Assembly (NCBI GenBank): GCA_020343535.1
Contig: CP070799.1
Location: forward strand, 2,297,318-2,336,558
Direction: 5' to 3'
Length of the DNA: 39,241 bases
Source: Nitrospinaceae bacterium
GTDB lineage: Bacteria; Nitrospinota; Nitrospinia; Nitrospinales; VA-1
The position numbers and the translations under genes are program-made. Shown one piece after another: positions 7,646 to 16,534 of the stretch (its first letter is position 1; each line of letters opens with the position of its first letter). The notes under the pieces are model-generated. The model was not told the DNA's origin. It did no database searches and saw only the letters and a list, made by a program, of their open reading frames with translations.

Positions 7646-7904
7646 CGTTGGGGTTTAAGGGCGATGGGGTTTCCTGGGCGGCAGGGAGGACGGGCCTGTC
7701 ATCCCGCGGGGCTCCGCCGCGGGGCTCCGACATGGTCAAATGTTAACACATCGCCTGGGGGAACTGCTTCGAAAAGACCCCGGTGCAACCTGGCCCGGGG
7801 GGTTGGGCCGATGCCGGGGGCGGGAGGAAAATAGGGCTTTATATAGTCCGGCAAGACAGATAAAATATAAGTGCATCAATTCTTTTATCTTTCTGAAATG
7901 ATTC

Positions 7905-10175
7905 ATGGGCAATCGACAAGACCGGACGGGCTCCTGGGCCAGGATTCGAACTGTTCTACCTCAATCGGTCGCGGGCCTTCAACCCGATTCCCCGGACAAT
8001 CCAGACAATATGGAATGGTTGACGTTCCATTGGTGCCTGACGGTGGGCCAGGATCTCGCTGCGATTTCCAGGATCGAAGGCTTTTCCGGCCAAACCCTCC
8101 GCGTTGCGGTTTCTGGGAAGGAGTGGATGACGCCGCTTAAATCCCTGCGGCAAAAAATTATCGCTGAAATGAGACGTCAGACAGGGGCGGATTCCTTGCA
8201 GCGCATCGTATTCAAACTGGATCCCGATTTTCCGCCGCCTGGCCTCGGGCGGCCCGAACGGGTCGTGTCCGCGAAGCCGCCGGTTCCCGGTTTAAAGCGG
8301 GAGCTTGTATCAATAGACGACGTGGAAGGAAATATAAACATGATCAAAGATCAAGAATTGAAAGAAATCCTGACCCGCTTGTCGGCCAAGATTGCCGGGA
8401 TCGCTCTCATCCTGGCGGGGAGTCTTCTTATTTCCAATTGCACCATCGCCCGGGATGCCGAGTTTTCTCCGCCGTCGACCATTGATCTGTCGTCGTCGTA
8501 TGCCATCCGCGAAATGCGGATACAGGAGAAAGGCCCTGGAGCCGGATCGCGGGACCCGCGCTCTTACTACCACTACCTGATGGCGCTCAATGCCGAACGC
8601 GATTACCAGTTTGAACAAGCCACGGACAATTACCGGCAGGCCGTCGCCTATGATCCGAAGGCGGAGGGCTTGCGTGAGAAGCTCGCCATCCACCTTTTGC
8701 GGGAAGGGGAGATCGAAGAGTTGATCGAGGTGTGCGAAAAGGGCTTGGAGTATTTTCCGAAAAACATGACGTTGAACATGATTCTCGCCGATGTGCTTGC
8801 CGCCCGCGGCGAATACGTGCGCGCCCACCGTCATTACGAAAACGTGACCGAGACCGACCCCGGCGGGTCGCGGGCGTTTCTTCTTCGCGGCACCCTTTAC
8901 GTGGAACAGGGGGAGTACGAAAAGGCGCATAAAATGTTTGAGCAGGTGGTGCTCGTTGAACCGTCCAACCCCCTCGGCCACCATTACCTTGGGCGCGAGG
9001 ATCTGCGCAGCGGGCAACTGAGCGACGCGGAAAAGCAATTCAGGAAAAGCGTTTCCCTCAAGCCGAATTTTGTGGCGGCGAGAGAACACCTGGCCTGGGT
9101 GTTGGAGAAGCTCGGCAAAGTCGACGAGGCGGTCAAGGAATACAATCTGCTGTTGAAGCTCGAACCGGGCAACCGGCGCGTCCGCGATCATCTGGAGGCG
9201 ATCCGGCAATGGGGCGCCCCCTCCCCCCCGGCGGAAAACCAGGGCATTCCCCAGGAACTTCTGGACCAGCCGAGGGCGCACCTCGAGATCGCGTCGATCT
9301 ATTATGAGCAGGCGATGTATCTGAAATCCCTGGAAGAGTTTCAACTGCTCCTCGTGCGCAAGGACAGCCAGGAACCGCATGTGCTGATGGCGCGCATCTA
9401 CGAAATTCTGGGTCGGCTGGACAAGGCCATCGAGGAATTCGAAACGCTGCGTAAAATGAAGCCGGAATCCATCGAGGTCATCACCTACATGGCCCGGCTC
9501 CACAGCCTGAATGGCGACACTGAAACGGCGATCCCCCTGATCCAGGAAGCCATCTCCATCGAACCTGGTAACGACAGCCTGTATCACTCGCTGGCGCTTG
9601 CTCACATGGCGCTCGAAAATTACGAGCCGGCGATTGAGGCGATGCGCCAGGCCATCACCCTGAACGCGAACAAGGATTCCTATTATTTCGAGCTCGGCGC
9701 GCTCCTGGAACGGGCCGGCGAGTTCAATGGCGCGATCGAGAACATGCAGCGCGCCATAGAGCTCAACCCCATGCACTCCAACGCGCATAATTTTCTCGGC
9801 TACATGTACGCGCTCGAGGGGCAGTACCTCGACAAGGCCCTCGACCACCTCAAGAAAGCCCTGGCGATCCAGCCGCGCAACGGTTATTTCCTCGACAGCC
9901 TCGGCTGGATCTACTTCAAAAAGGGGGAGCCGAAAAAAGCCCTGAACGAAATCCAGAAGGCCATGGTCTACACGCCTCCCGATCCTGTTCTGTACGACCA
10001 CCTGGGAGACATCCATTTTTCCCTGCAAAATTATTCCGAGGCCAGTGGAGCGTGGCGGATGAGCCTGTCGCTCACGCGCATGAAAAAGGACGATTTTGAG
10101 GGAGAAATGCCCGACCCGAAAGACCTGCAGGAAAAAATCGACAAGGTCGACAAAATCCTGCAAAAGGGTTTGTGA
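7905..10175 (+). CDS. DUF721 (DciA-like) domain fused in frame to a TPR lipoprotein
   Basis: One open frame of 756 codons holds two unlike parts. Residues about 12-105 match DUF721/DciA: ARIRTVLPQSVAGL, WLTFHWCLTVGQDLA, TLRVAVSGKEWMTPL and QRIVFKLDPDF; DciA family members load replicative helicase or are uncharacterised cytoplasmic proteins. At residue 146 a methionine (8340) has its own ribosome site and begins a signal-like segment ending LLISNC (Cys179), followed by at least twelve tetratricopeptide repeats (YYHYLMALNAERDYQFEQA through NEIQKAMVYTPP). A cytoplasmic domain before a lipoprotein signal is contradictory, so two products from one frame are likely, or a membrane-anchored fusion. 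Downstream LolB-like lipoprotein and ispE suggest that the TPR part belongs to the envelope. Confidence 0.75.
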   Translation: MGNRQDRTGSWARIRTVLPQSVAGLQPDSPDNPDNMEWLTFHWCLTVGQDLAAISRIEGFSGQTLRVAVSGKEWMTPLKSLRQKIIAEMRRQTGADSLQRIVFKLDPDFPPPGLGRPERVVSAKPPVPGLKRELVSIDDVEGNINMIKDQELKEILTRLSAKIAGIALILAGSLLISNCTIARDAEFSPPSTIDLSSSYAIREMRIQEKGPGAGSRDPRSYYHYLMALNAERDYQFEQATDNYRQAVAYDPKAEGLREKLAIHLLREGEIEELIEVCEKGLEYFPKNMTLNMILADVLAARGEYVRAHRHYENVTETDPGGSRAFLLRGTLYVEQGEYEKAHKMFEQVVLVEPSNPLGHHYLGREDLRSGQLSDAEKQFRKSVSLKPNFVAAREHLAWVLEKLGKVDEAVKEYNLLLKLEPGNRRVRDHLEAIRQWGAPSPPAENQGIPQELLDQPRAHLEIASIYYEQAMYLKSLEEFQLLLVRKDSQEPHVLMARIYEILGRLDKAIEEFETLRKMKPESIEVITYMARLHSLNGDTETAIPLIQEAISIEPGNDSLYHSLALAHMALENYEPAIEAMRQAITLNANKDSYYFELGALLERAGEFNGAIENMQRAIELNPMHSNAHNFLGYMYALEGQYLDKALDHLKKALAIQPRNGYFLDSLGWIYFKKGEPKKALNEIQKAMVYTPPDPVLYDHLGDIHFSLQNYSEASGAWRMSLSLTRMKKDDFEGEMPDPKDLQEKIDKVDKILQKGL
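8325..8342 (+). promoter_or_regulatory. Internal ribosome site and ATG for the TPR lipoprotein
   Basis: GGAAGGA lies about 9 nt before ATG 8340-8342, which opens a basic/hydrophobic segment ending in LLISNC. This would start a separate 610-residue TPR lipoprotein (8340-10175) inside the longer DUF721 frame. Confidence 0.55.
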
Positions 10176-10195
10176 CGCCGTTCTTCCGACAGGTG

Positions 10196-10978
10196 ATGCC
10201 CGTGCGAAATACCCACCCCCTCGCCCTGGGGCTTGTGCTGCTCGCGTTTTGTTTAATCGCAGCCTGCCAGACCTTTCCCGGCGGAAAGCCGGAGACCATC
10301 ACCACCGAAATTTTGCGTGACCGGCTCCTTGCGCGGCAAAATGGTGTGAAGGAGCTAAAGTCTTTTGTCAGAACAACCGTGGAGGGTAAGCGCCGGGTGA
10401 CGTTCAACCAGGTGCTCCTGGTCCAGGCCGGCTCGTCGATCCGCATGGATACGCTCAACATGTTCGGGCAGACCCTGGGCGTCTTCATCCATTCGCCCGC
10501 CAGGACCCTTCTGTATGAGCCGGCGCGTAACCGGGCCATCGAGGGGGAAGCGGTCTGGAACGCGATGGAACGGACCGTCGGGATGCGCATTGACTTCAGG
10601 CGGTATGCCGGGGTTTTCTTGGGTGGCATTCCGCATCTGGACGAGCTCACCATCGACCGAGCGCGCCTGAGCGCCGACAAGAAGCGATACGAGATCGAAA
10701 CCACGCACGCCGCAAGCGGAGAACATCTGAACATCGAGGTCGATGCCTACACCCTCCTGCCCCTGATTCTAAGGCGGCAAGATGGCGAGTACGTAGTGAG
10801 GTGGGAAGAATACAAAAAAATCGGCGATCGGGATTTCCCGCACCGCCTCGTCATCCGGTTCCCCGCCCGGCGGGAGACGGTGACGCTGGAATACAGCAAT
10901 CCCTCCATCAACGGCGGGCTGCCCGCCGACGCGTTCGACTCCCCCGTCCCTTCCGGGGCGCATACCCGGGATGGATGA
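10196..10978 (+). CDS. LolB-like/DUF4292 outer-membrane lipoprotein
   Basis: The N-terminus is a lipoprotein signal with a textbook lipobox (LIAAC, Cys24 from ATG 10196). The remainder resembles the LolA/LolB beta-sheet fold: VKELKSFVRTTVEGKRRV, QAGSSIRMDTLNMFGQ, LLYEPARNRAIEG and YTLLPLILRRQDGEYVVRWEEY. LolB accepts lipoproteins from LolA and inserts them in the outer membrane; a position directly before ispE matches the lolB-ispE-prs order of gammaproteobacteria. Similarity is distant, so true LolB function is inference. A GTG at 10172 overlapping the TPR stop would add eight residues, but ATG 10196 gives the better signal peptide. The 3' end overlaps the ispE start by 8 bp. Confidence 0.75.
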   Translation: MPVRNTHPLALGLVLLAFCLIAACQTFPGGKPETITTEILRDRLLARQNGVKELKSFVRTTVEGKRRVTFNQVLLVQAGSSIRMDTLNMFGQTLGVFIHSPARTLLYEPARNRAIEGEAVWNAMERTVGMRIDFRRYAGVFLGGIPHLDELTIDRARLSADKKRYEIETTHAASGEHLNIEVDAYTLLPLILRRQDGEYVVRWEEYKKIGDRDFPHRLVIRFPARRETVTLEYSNPSINGGLPADAFDSPVPSGAHTRDG

Positions 10979-11885
10979 AAAGGTGACGCATCTCAAACTC
11001 AAATCTCCCGCGAAGATCAATCTCGGTCTGAAAGTCTTGCGCAAACGCGAGGACGGTTTTCATGAGCTTGAGACGCTCTTCCAGATGGTCGCCCTATACG
11101 ATGACATTGAACTCGAACTCCGGCCTTCGGGCATCGAGCTTGCCGGCCATGCGCCGGGCATCCCGCTTGATGCGTCGAACCTCGCATGGCGCGCCGCCAA
11201 TCTGCTTCTGCAACAGGTGCCTGCTGGGAGCCGCCAGGGGGTTCGAATCCGGCTGACAAAACGGATTCCCGCCGGGGCGGGTCTCGGGGGAGGCAGCGGC
11301 AACGCGGCGATGGTGCTCCTTGGCCTGAACGTGCTCTGGGACCTTAAGATGCCACGTGAAATATTGCTGTCCCTGGCCGCCGAACTGGGCTCGGATGTGC
11401 CCTTTTTCCTGACGTCGCCCGCCGCCATCGGGCGCGGCCGGGGAGAAATTCTTGAAAGCGTTCAACCCTCTGAAAAATTTTACGTTTTACTGGTTTTTCC
11501 AGGGTTCTCCATTGCCACCGCCTGGGTTTACCAGAACCTAAATTTGAAGTTGACAAAGGGCGAAAATAATATTAGCATTTTGCACAAATTCTTATCGGAA
11601 TCGAGGATAGCGGACCTAGGGACCAGCTTGTTCAATGACTTGGAACCAATTGTTATTGAAAGATATAGCGTAATCCAGGTTATCAAGCAAGCGCTCCTGG
11701 CCCTTGGGGCAAAAGGGGTTCTTCTGTCTGGCAGCGGTTCCACGGTTTTCGGCCTATTTGACAACCCTGAACAAGCGAAAATCGCGTACGCCAAGTATGA
11801 AAGTGGGGATGGAGGGTTGTTTTTAGCGGAAACAGTTACCCGTTTTTCCGAGTTTTTGCCCAGGGAAATGCTGTCTTATCCTTGA
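10971..11885 (+). CDS. ispE: 4-diphosphocytidyl-2-C-methyl-D-erythritol kinase IspE
   Basis: IspE phosphorylates CDP-methylerythritol in the non-mevalonate isoprenoid pathway. The GHMP-kinase signatures are all present: SPAKINLGLKVLRKREDGFH at the N-terminus, the ATP loop PAGAGLGGGSGNAA around residue 100, LGSDVPFFL and the C-terminal LLSGSGSTVFGLF. At 304 residues it has the usual length. ATG 10971 overlaps the end of the LolB-like gene. The last third (from about 11520) is visibly richer in A and T and uses more AT-ending codons than the first part and all neighbours, which may reflect recombination with a foreign allele. Confident identification. Confidence 0.96.
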   Translation: MDEKVTHLKLKSPAKINLGLKVLRKREDGFHELETLFQMVALYDDIELELRPSGIELAGHAPGIPLDASNLAWRAANLLLQQVPAGSRQGVRIRLTKRIPAGAGLGGGSGNAAMVLLGLNVLWDLKMPREILLSLAAELGSDVPFFLTSPAAIGRGRGEILESVQPSEKFYVLLVFPGFSIATAWVYQNLNLKLTKGENNISILHKFLSESRIADLGTSLFNDLEPIVIERYSVIQVIKQALLALGAKGVLLSGSGSTVFGLFDNPEQAKIAYAKYESGDGGLFLAETVTRFSEFLPREMLSYP

Positions 11886-12097
11886 ATCAGCGGACAAGTC
11901 GGCGTGTGTGCAATCCGGAGGGTGGCGCACGTTTCCGGCTTCCCTCCCCGCGAGTTACCGATCCATACCCATATCAGGAAGGATATCAACCCGGCGGCTG
12001 CGGCGCGGTCCCTGTTGCCCTTGATGTGCGGTTTCCCCGGGTCGCGCCATGAGAGAATGGCCCGCCGCAAGGGCGGGCTCATATCGAATATAAGCTT

Positions 12098-12170
12098 TGG
12101 GGCGTCGACAAGCGGTTAAGTCACAGGATTTTGATTCCTGCATTCGGAGGTTCGAATCCTCCCGCCCCAG
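12098..12170 (+). tRNA. tRNA-Gln (anticodon TTG)
   Basis: A full cloverleaf can be drawn: 7-bp acceptor stem TGGGGCG/CGCCCCA, anticodon stem CAGGA/TCCTG with loop TTTTGAT (anticodon TTG at 12131-12133), and T arm GGAGG-TTCGAAT-CCTCC. Discriminator G at 12170; CCA is not encoded. It lies 36 bp before prs and may be on the same transcript. The 212 bp between ispE and this tRNA hold no gene. Confidence 0.96.
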
Positions 12171-12205
12171 TTCAATCTGGTTTGAAAGGCGAAGTTAATA
12201 ATTTC

Positions 12206-13159
12206 ATGGATAAAAACGGCAACGGAAAGGTACTGGTGTTCTCCGGGCGGGCGAATCCCCAGCTTGCAGAGGATATTTGCCGTTACATGAACGTCGAGCT
12301 CGGCAGAACCGTCATCAAGGACTTCTCCGACAAGGAAATCTACGTCAAGATCGAGGAAAACGTTCGTGGCGGCGACGTGTTCGTGATCCAGTCCACCTGC
12401 TACCCCGGCAACACCAACTTGATGGAGATGCTCATCATGATCGATGCGCTCAGGCGCTCGTCGGCCAAGCGCATCACCGCGGTTTTGCCCTATTACGGGT
12501 ATGCCAGGCAGGACCGGAAATGCGAGCCCCGCGTCCCTATCACCTCCAAATTGGTGGCGGACCTGTTGCAAACGGCGGGCACCGACCGGGTGCTCACCGT
12601 CGACCTGCACGCCGGTCAGATCCAGGGTTTTTTTAACATCCCTGTCGATCATTTGTTTGCAATGAACGTTTTAATACAATACATTAAGAGTCTTAATCTG
12701 CCGAACCTGATTGTCATCTCCCCCGATGCGGGCGGGGTGGAGCGCGCCCGGGCGTTCGCCAAACGGCTGGGGGCTTCGCTGGCGATCATCGACAAGCGCA
12801 GGGAAGTGGCCAATGTGGCGAAGGCCATGAACATCATCGGTGACGTGAAGGACAAGGTGGCCTTCATTGTGGACGACATGATCGACACGGCGGGAACCCT
12901 GATGGAAGCCACCGACGCCCTGCTCGCCGCGGGCGCGCGCGAGGTTCACGCGTGCTGCACGCACCCGGTCTTGTCCGGTCCGGCGGCGGACAGGATCACC
13001 CAGTCGCCCATCGATTCAGTTGTGGCGACCAACACCATCCCGCTGCATAACGGGCTGGAAAAGAACCCGAAGGTAAAAATTCTGTCCGTGGCGCCCTTGT
13101 TGGGCGAGGCGATTCTCAGGATTCACCGCGAAACCTCGGTCAGTTCATTATTCGATTGA
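12206..13159 (+). CDS. prs: Ribose-phosphate pyrophosphokinase (PRPP synthetase)
   Basis: Prs makes PRPP from ribose 5-phosphate and ATP for nucleotide, His and Trp synthesis. From ATG 12206 it has 317 residues, close to the E. coli enzyme. Visible motifs: VFSGRANPQLAEDI at the N-terminus, NTNLMEMLIMIDALRR, VLPYYGYARQDRK, the divalent-metal and catalytic region TVDLHAGQIQGFF, and the PRPP-binding loop VDDMIDTAGT. The frame is open back through the tRNA-Gln gene, so any earlier start is impossible. Its stop overlaps a TTG that precedes rplY; it is followed closely by rplY and pth, a widely conserved trio. Confidence 0.97.
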   Translation: MDKNGNGKVLVFSGRANPQLAEDICRYMNVELGRTVIKDFSDKEIYVKIEENVRGGDVFVIQSTCYPGNTNLMEMLIMIDALRRSSAKRITAVLPYYGYARQDRKCEPRVPITSKLVADLLQTAGTDRVLTVDLHAGQIQGFFNIPVDHLFAMNVLIQYIKSLNLPNLIVISPDAGGVERARAFAKRLGASLAIIDKRREVANVAKAMNIIGDVKDKVAFIVDDMIDTAGTLMEATDALLAAGAREVHACCTHPVLSGPAADRITQSPIDSVVATNTIPLHNGLEKNPKVKILSVAPLLGEAILRIHRETSVSSLFD

Positions 13160-13173
13160 AGGAGCTCAACATC

Positions 13174-13812
13174 ATGTCATTGGTATTGAATGGAGTGGTC
13201 AGGCAGACGAAGGGAAAGTCCGCCGCAAGGCAGGATCGCCGTGAGGAATACTTGCCTGGCGTGCTTTACGGATTGAAGGATAATGTCCCTCTGAAAGTCC
13301 GCCCCAAGGAACTCAAAAAGCTTCTTGCCGAGGAAGGCCGAAACGCTTTGATCGACCTCAAGCTCGAAGGTGACAGCCAGGACCGGCGCAAGGTTTTGCT
13401 CAAGGATCATCAGGAGCACCCGCTCAAGGAAGGTTGGGTGCATGTCGATTTTATCGAACTGGACATGAGCAAGCCGATTAAGGCCGAGGTTCCCATCCGG
13501 CTGGAAGGCCATTCTCCGGGTGAGAAACTCGGGGGCCTGGTCAATCATCTGGTCCACACCTTGGATGTCGAGTGCCTCCCCGGCGACATTCCCCGGGAAT
13601 TCGTGATCAACATGGCAGAGGTGCAACTGGATCAGGTGGTGCATGTTTCCGACCTCAAGGTGGGTGATAGCGTTCATGTCCTGAACAGGCCCGGAGACGC
13701 GGTGGTCACCGTGCACATCGAAAAAGTGATAGAGGAGAAACCCGAAGGCGAGGTGGCTGCCGAAGGTGAGGCCGCCGCGGCCGCCGAACCGGCCAAAAAA
13801 GAGGAATCCTGA
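13174..13812 (+). CDS. rplY: 50S ribosomal protein L25 / general stress protein Ctc
   Basis: L25/Ctc binds 5S rRNA in the large subunit. The 212-residue product from ATG 13174 is the long (TL5/Ctc) form: an N-terminal 5S-binding domain (LNGVVRQTKGKSAARQDRREE, VLYGLKDNVPLKVRPKEL, HPLKEGWVHVDFIEL) and the C-terminal beta domain (VPIRLEGHSPGEKLGG, DVECLPGDIP, VSDLKVGDSVHVL). A Glu/Ala-rich tail with a basic end follows, common in this form. The start is chosen for AAGGAG nine bases upstream; a TTG at 13156 that overlaps the prs stop is less likely. Sits between prs and pth. Confidence 0.95.
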   Translation: MSLVLNGVVRQTKGKSAARQDRREEYLPGVLYGLKDNVPLKVRPKELKKLLAEEGRNALIDLKLEGDSQDRRKVLLKDHQEHPLKEGWVHVDFIELDMSKPIKAEVPIRLEGHSPGEKLGGLVNHLVHTLDVECLPGDIPREFVINMAEVQLDQVVHVSDLKVGDSVHVLNRPGDAVVTVHIEKVIEEKPEGEVAAEGEAAAAAEPAKKEES

Positions 13813-13820
13813 CCTTCGCC

Positions 13821-14390
13821 GTGTTTCTCCTTCTGGGTCTTGGAAATCCCGGGCCGCGTTATGAGCTGACCCGTCACAACGTCGGCTTTCTGGTTCTGGA
13901 CAACTTGTCCGAAAAGCATCGCATCAAGCTCGACCAGCACAGGTATCAAAGCAATTACGGCCTGGGGGAGGTGGACGGCCTTAAGGTCGTAGCGGCGAAG
14001 CCCTTGGCCTACATGAACCGTAGCGGGCCACCTGTCCGGTCCATTCTCGCCGCATTAGACATTCCGCCGGAAAATATCATCGTCATCCACGATGATATTG
14101 ACCTTCCGCTCGGAAAAATAAAAAAGAAAAACAAGGGCGGCGACAGCGGTCAGCGCGGGGTGCGTTCGTTGATCCAAACCTTGGGGACTGATCGGTTTTC
14201 GCGCGTCCGCGTCGGCGTGGGCCGGCCCGAGGAACGGGAAGACATCGTCGATTATGTCCTGTCCCCCTTCGAGGATGCGGAAATGGATGCGCTCAGCGAG
14301 GTGATCGATCAGGCGGTACGAATGGTGGAAGCGACGCTCAAGGAACTCAACAATCCAATCAATAAAACGGAGGATCAGACGGGATGCTAA
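13821..14390 (+). CDS. pth: Peptidyl-tRNA hydrolase
   Basis: Pth recycles tRNA from drop-off peptidyl-tRNA. The family signature is complete: [20 protein letters not shown] with the catalytic histidine, [13 protein letters not shown] with the substrate asparagine, [13 protein letters not shown] with the catalytic aspartate, and [20 protein letters not shown]. The length of 189 residues is normal. The start is GTG 13821, eight bases after the rplY stop; the ribosome site probably lies in the end of rplY. The stop overlaps the hppA start by 7 bp, so translational coupling is likely. Confidence 0.96.
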   Translation: MFLLLGLGNPGPRYELTRHNVGFLVLDNLSEKHRIKLDQHRYQSNYGLGEVDGLKVVAAKPLAYMNRSGPPVRSILAALDIPPENIIVIHDDIDLPLGKIKKKNKGGDSGQRGVRSLIQTLGTDRFSRVRVGVGRPEEREDIVDYVLSPFEDAEMDALSEVIDQAVRMVEATLKELNNPINKTEDQTGC

Positions 14391-16459
14391 AGGAAAATAA
14401 AGGGGAGCTGATATTCATCGGTCTTTCCATGATCGTGTATGTGGTGCTGGCCACATTCGACGCATCGCAAAAGTTTGCCTATCTGGGAGCGGTGTTCGGC
14501 CTGTTTGGGCTGATCATCGCGTGGAAGATATTTGAAAGCGTGGACGACGAGCCGGAAGGCAACGAGAAGATGATGGAAATCGCCGAATCCATCCATGAAG
14601 GCGCGATGGTCTTTCTCAGCAGGGAATACAAAATCCTGGCTTATTTCGTCGGCGGAGTTTTCGTGGTTCTGGTTCTCATCATTTCCGCCCAGAAGGGGAT
14701 TTGGATCGGCTTCTGGACTGGCGTCTCCTATGTCGTCGGCGCCGCTTGTTCGATGCTCGCGGGGTATTTCGGCATGAACGCCGCCACCACCGCGAACGTG
14801 CGCACGTCGCAGGCGGCGAGCGATGGCGGCCAGGCCAAAGCCCTCAACATCGCGTTCAACGGCGGCGCCGTCATGGGTCTTTGCGTCGCCAGTCTGGGTC
14901 TTGTCGGCGTGGGCGGCCTGTTCCTTCTGTTTGCGCGGGGTGACTCCATCAGCGTCATCAGCGGTTTCGCCATGGGCGCAAGCTCTATAGCCCTGTTCGC
15001 GCGTGTGGGCGGCGGCATTTACACGAAGACTGCCGACGTCGGCTCCGATCTGGTGGGCAAGGTGGAGGCGGGCATTCCTGAGGATGATCCGCGAAACCCC
15101 GGCGTTATCGCCGACAACGTCGGTGACTGCGTGGGCGATACGGCGGGGCTCGGCGCCGATATCTTCGAATCTTATGTCGGATCGATGATCGCCACCATCG
15201 CCATCGGCGCCGGCATGGCGACCATGGCCTTCGAGTACATGGCGCTTCCCGTCATCGTGGCCATGGTGGGCCTCGTGGCCTCCATCATCGGCATCCGCTC
15301 GATGAACGCGCTTAGCAGCATGGACCCGGCCTCGGCGCTTAGAAACTGCACGTTTATCAGCGCCGGCGCGATGCTTCTGGTTTCCTTCTTTATCATCAAA
15401 ATCATGGGCCTGCCGAGCGGCGTCTTCGTGGCGCTGGTGTTCGGCTGCCTGGCGGGCATCGGCATTGGGCTCATCACCGAATACTACACGGCAGGGAGAC
15501 CGGTGGTGAAGATCGCCGAGTCGAGTAAAACCGGCGTCGCTACCGTCATGATCACCGGGCTTGCCGTGGCGATGGAGAGTACCGTGGCGCCCATCTTCAT
15601 CATCGCGGTGGCCATTTTCACCGGTGCGAACTTTGCCGGCCTCTATGGCGTGGCCCTTGCCGCGGTGGGCATGCTCGCCACCGTGGGCATCACCATGTCG
15701 GTCGACGCATACGGCCCCATCGCCGACAACGCGGGCGGAATTTCCGAGATGGCGGGGCTGGGGGAAGAAACCCGGAAAATCACGGATGGCCTGGACCAGG
15801 TCGGCAACACCACCGCGGCCATCGGCAAGGGTTTCGCTATTGGATCGGCAGCGCTCACCGCGCTCGCCCTGTTCTCGGCCTACACCCAGGCGGCGAACAT
15901 CGAATCTATCGACATCACCAAGACCCTGGTGGTCATCGGCGTGTTCATCGGCGGCGCGGTTCCCTTCTTCGTCGCGTCGCTCACCATGACCTCGGTGGGA
16001 AAGGCCGCGTTCCTGATGGTCGAGGAAATCCGCCGCCAGTTCCGCGAGATTCCCGGCCTCATGGAAGGCACCGGCAAGCCCGATAGCGCCCGCTGCATCG
16101 ACATCAGCACGCAGGCCGCTCTCAGGGAAATGATCGCCCCCGGTGTGGTCGCCATTCTCATGCCGATTATCATTGGCTTTCTGCTCGGCAAGGATGCCTT
16201 GGGCGGCATGCTCATGGGCGCGACACTTTCGGGGGTTCTGCTCGCCCTACTCATGTCCAACGGCGGCGGCGCGTGGGATAACGCCAAGAAGTACGTCGAG
16301 TCCGGACATCTGGGAGGCAAAGGCTCCGATGCGCACCGCGCTACCGTGGTCGGTGACACGGTCGGCGATCCGCTGAAGGACACCTCGGGACCCGCGATGA
16401 ACATCCTCATCAAGCTGATGTCGATTGTCTCTTTGGTGCTGGCCCCGCTGTTTGCGTGA
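14384..16459 (+). CDS. hppA: K+-dependent membrane-bound pyrophosphatase (probably Na+ pumping)
   Basis: Integral membrane pyrophosphatase of 691 residues and about 16 helices that couples PPi hydrolysis to ion transport. The substrate site is seen in [36 protein letters not shown], and near the C-terminus [17 protein letters not shown] and [19 protein letters not shown]. The GNTTAA sequence (about residues 474-479) has alanine where K+-independent enzymes have lysine, indicating K+ dependence. The DIFESY segment (residues 259-264) has the glutamate position known from Na+-pumping enzymes, so Na+ transport is inferred rather than proven. ATG 14384 overlaps pth and has GGAGG ten bases upstream. 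A strong terminator follows. Confidence 0.97.
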   Translation: MLKENKGELIFIGLSMIVYVVLATFDASQKFAYLGAVFGLFGLIIAWKIFESVDDEPEGNEKMMEIAESIHEGAMVFLSREYKILAYFVGGVFVVLVLIISAQKGIWIGFWTGVSYVVGAACSMLAGYFGMNAATTANVRTSQAASDGGQAKALNIAFNGGAVMGLCVASLGLVGVGGLFLLFARGDSISVISGFAMGASSIALFARVGGGIYTKTADVGSDLVGKVEAGIPEDDPRNPGVIADNVGDCVGDTAGLGADIFESYVGSMIATIAIGAGMATMAFEYMALPVIVAMVGLVASIIGIRSMNALSSMDPASALRNCTFISAGAMLLVSFFIIKIMGLPSGVFVALVFGCLAGIGIGLITEYYTAGRPVVKIAESSKTGVATVMITGLAVAMESTVAPIFIIAVAIFTGANFAGLYGVALAAVGMLATVGITMSVDAYGPIADNAGGISEMAGLGEETRKITDGLDQVGNTTAAIGKGFAIGSAALTALALFSAYTQAANIESIDITKTLVVIGVFIGGAVPFFVASLTMTSVGKAAFLMVEEIRRQFREIPGLMEGTGKPDSARCIDISTQAALREMIAPGVVAILMPIIIGFLLGKDALGGMLMGATLSGVLLALLMSNGGGAWDNAKKYVESGHLGGKGSDAHRATVVGDTVGDPLKDTSGPAMNILIKLMSIVSLVLAPLFA

Positions 16460-16485
16460 TCGACGCTTCATTTTTCCACTTAAAG

Positions 16486-16519
16486 ACCGGGATGGACGCA
16501 GGTTCCATCCCGGTTTTTT
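16486..16519 (+). terminator. Strong intrinsic terminator after hppA
   Basis: ACCGGGATGGA (16486-16496) and TCCATCCCGGT (16504-16514) form a perfect 11-bp stem with a 7-nt loop, followed by a run of T (16514-16519). It ends the lolB-ispE-prs-rplY-pth-hppA block. Confidence 0.93.
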
Positions 16520-16534
16520 ATTTGTGATCCCCGC

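Noticed and set aside
8310-10163. Very long open frame (617 codons) antisense to the TPR gene
   Set aside because: It mirrors the GC-rich codon pattern of the TPR gene, has no family motif, and the plus strand shows clear repeats.
12060-12078. GC-rich hairpin (GCCCGCC/GGCGGGC) before tRNA-Gln as a terminator
   Set aside because: No T run follows it, so intrinsic termination is unlikely; possibly a structured leader.
12131-12205. Upstream start for prs inside tRNA-Gln
   Set aside because: The region is a tRNA gene; ATG 12206 gives the normal Prs N-terminus.
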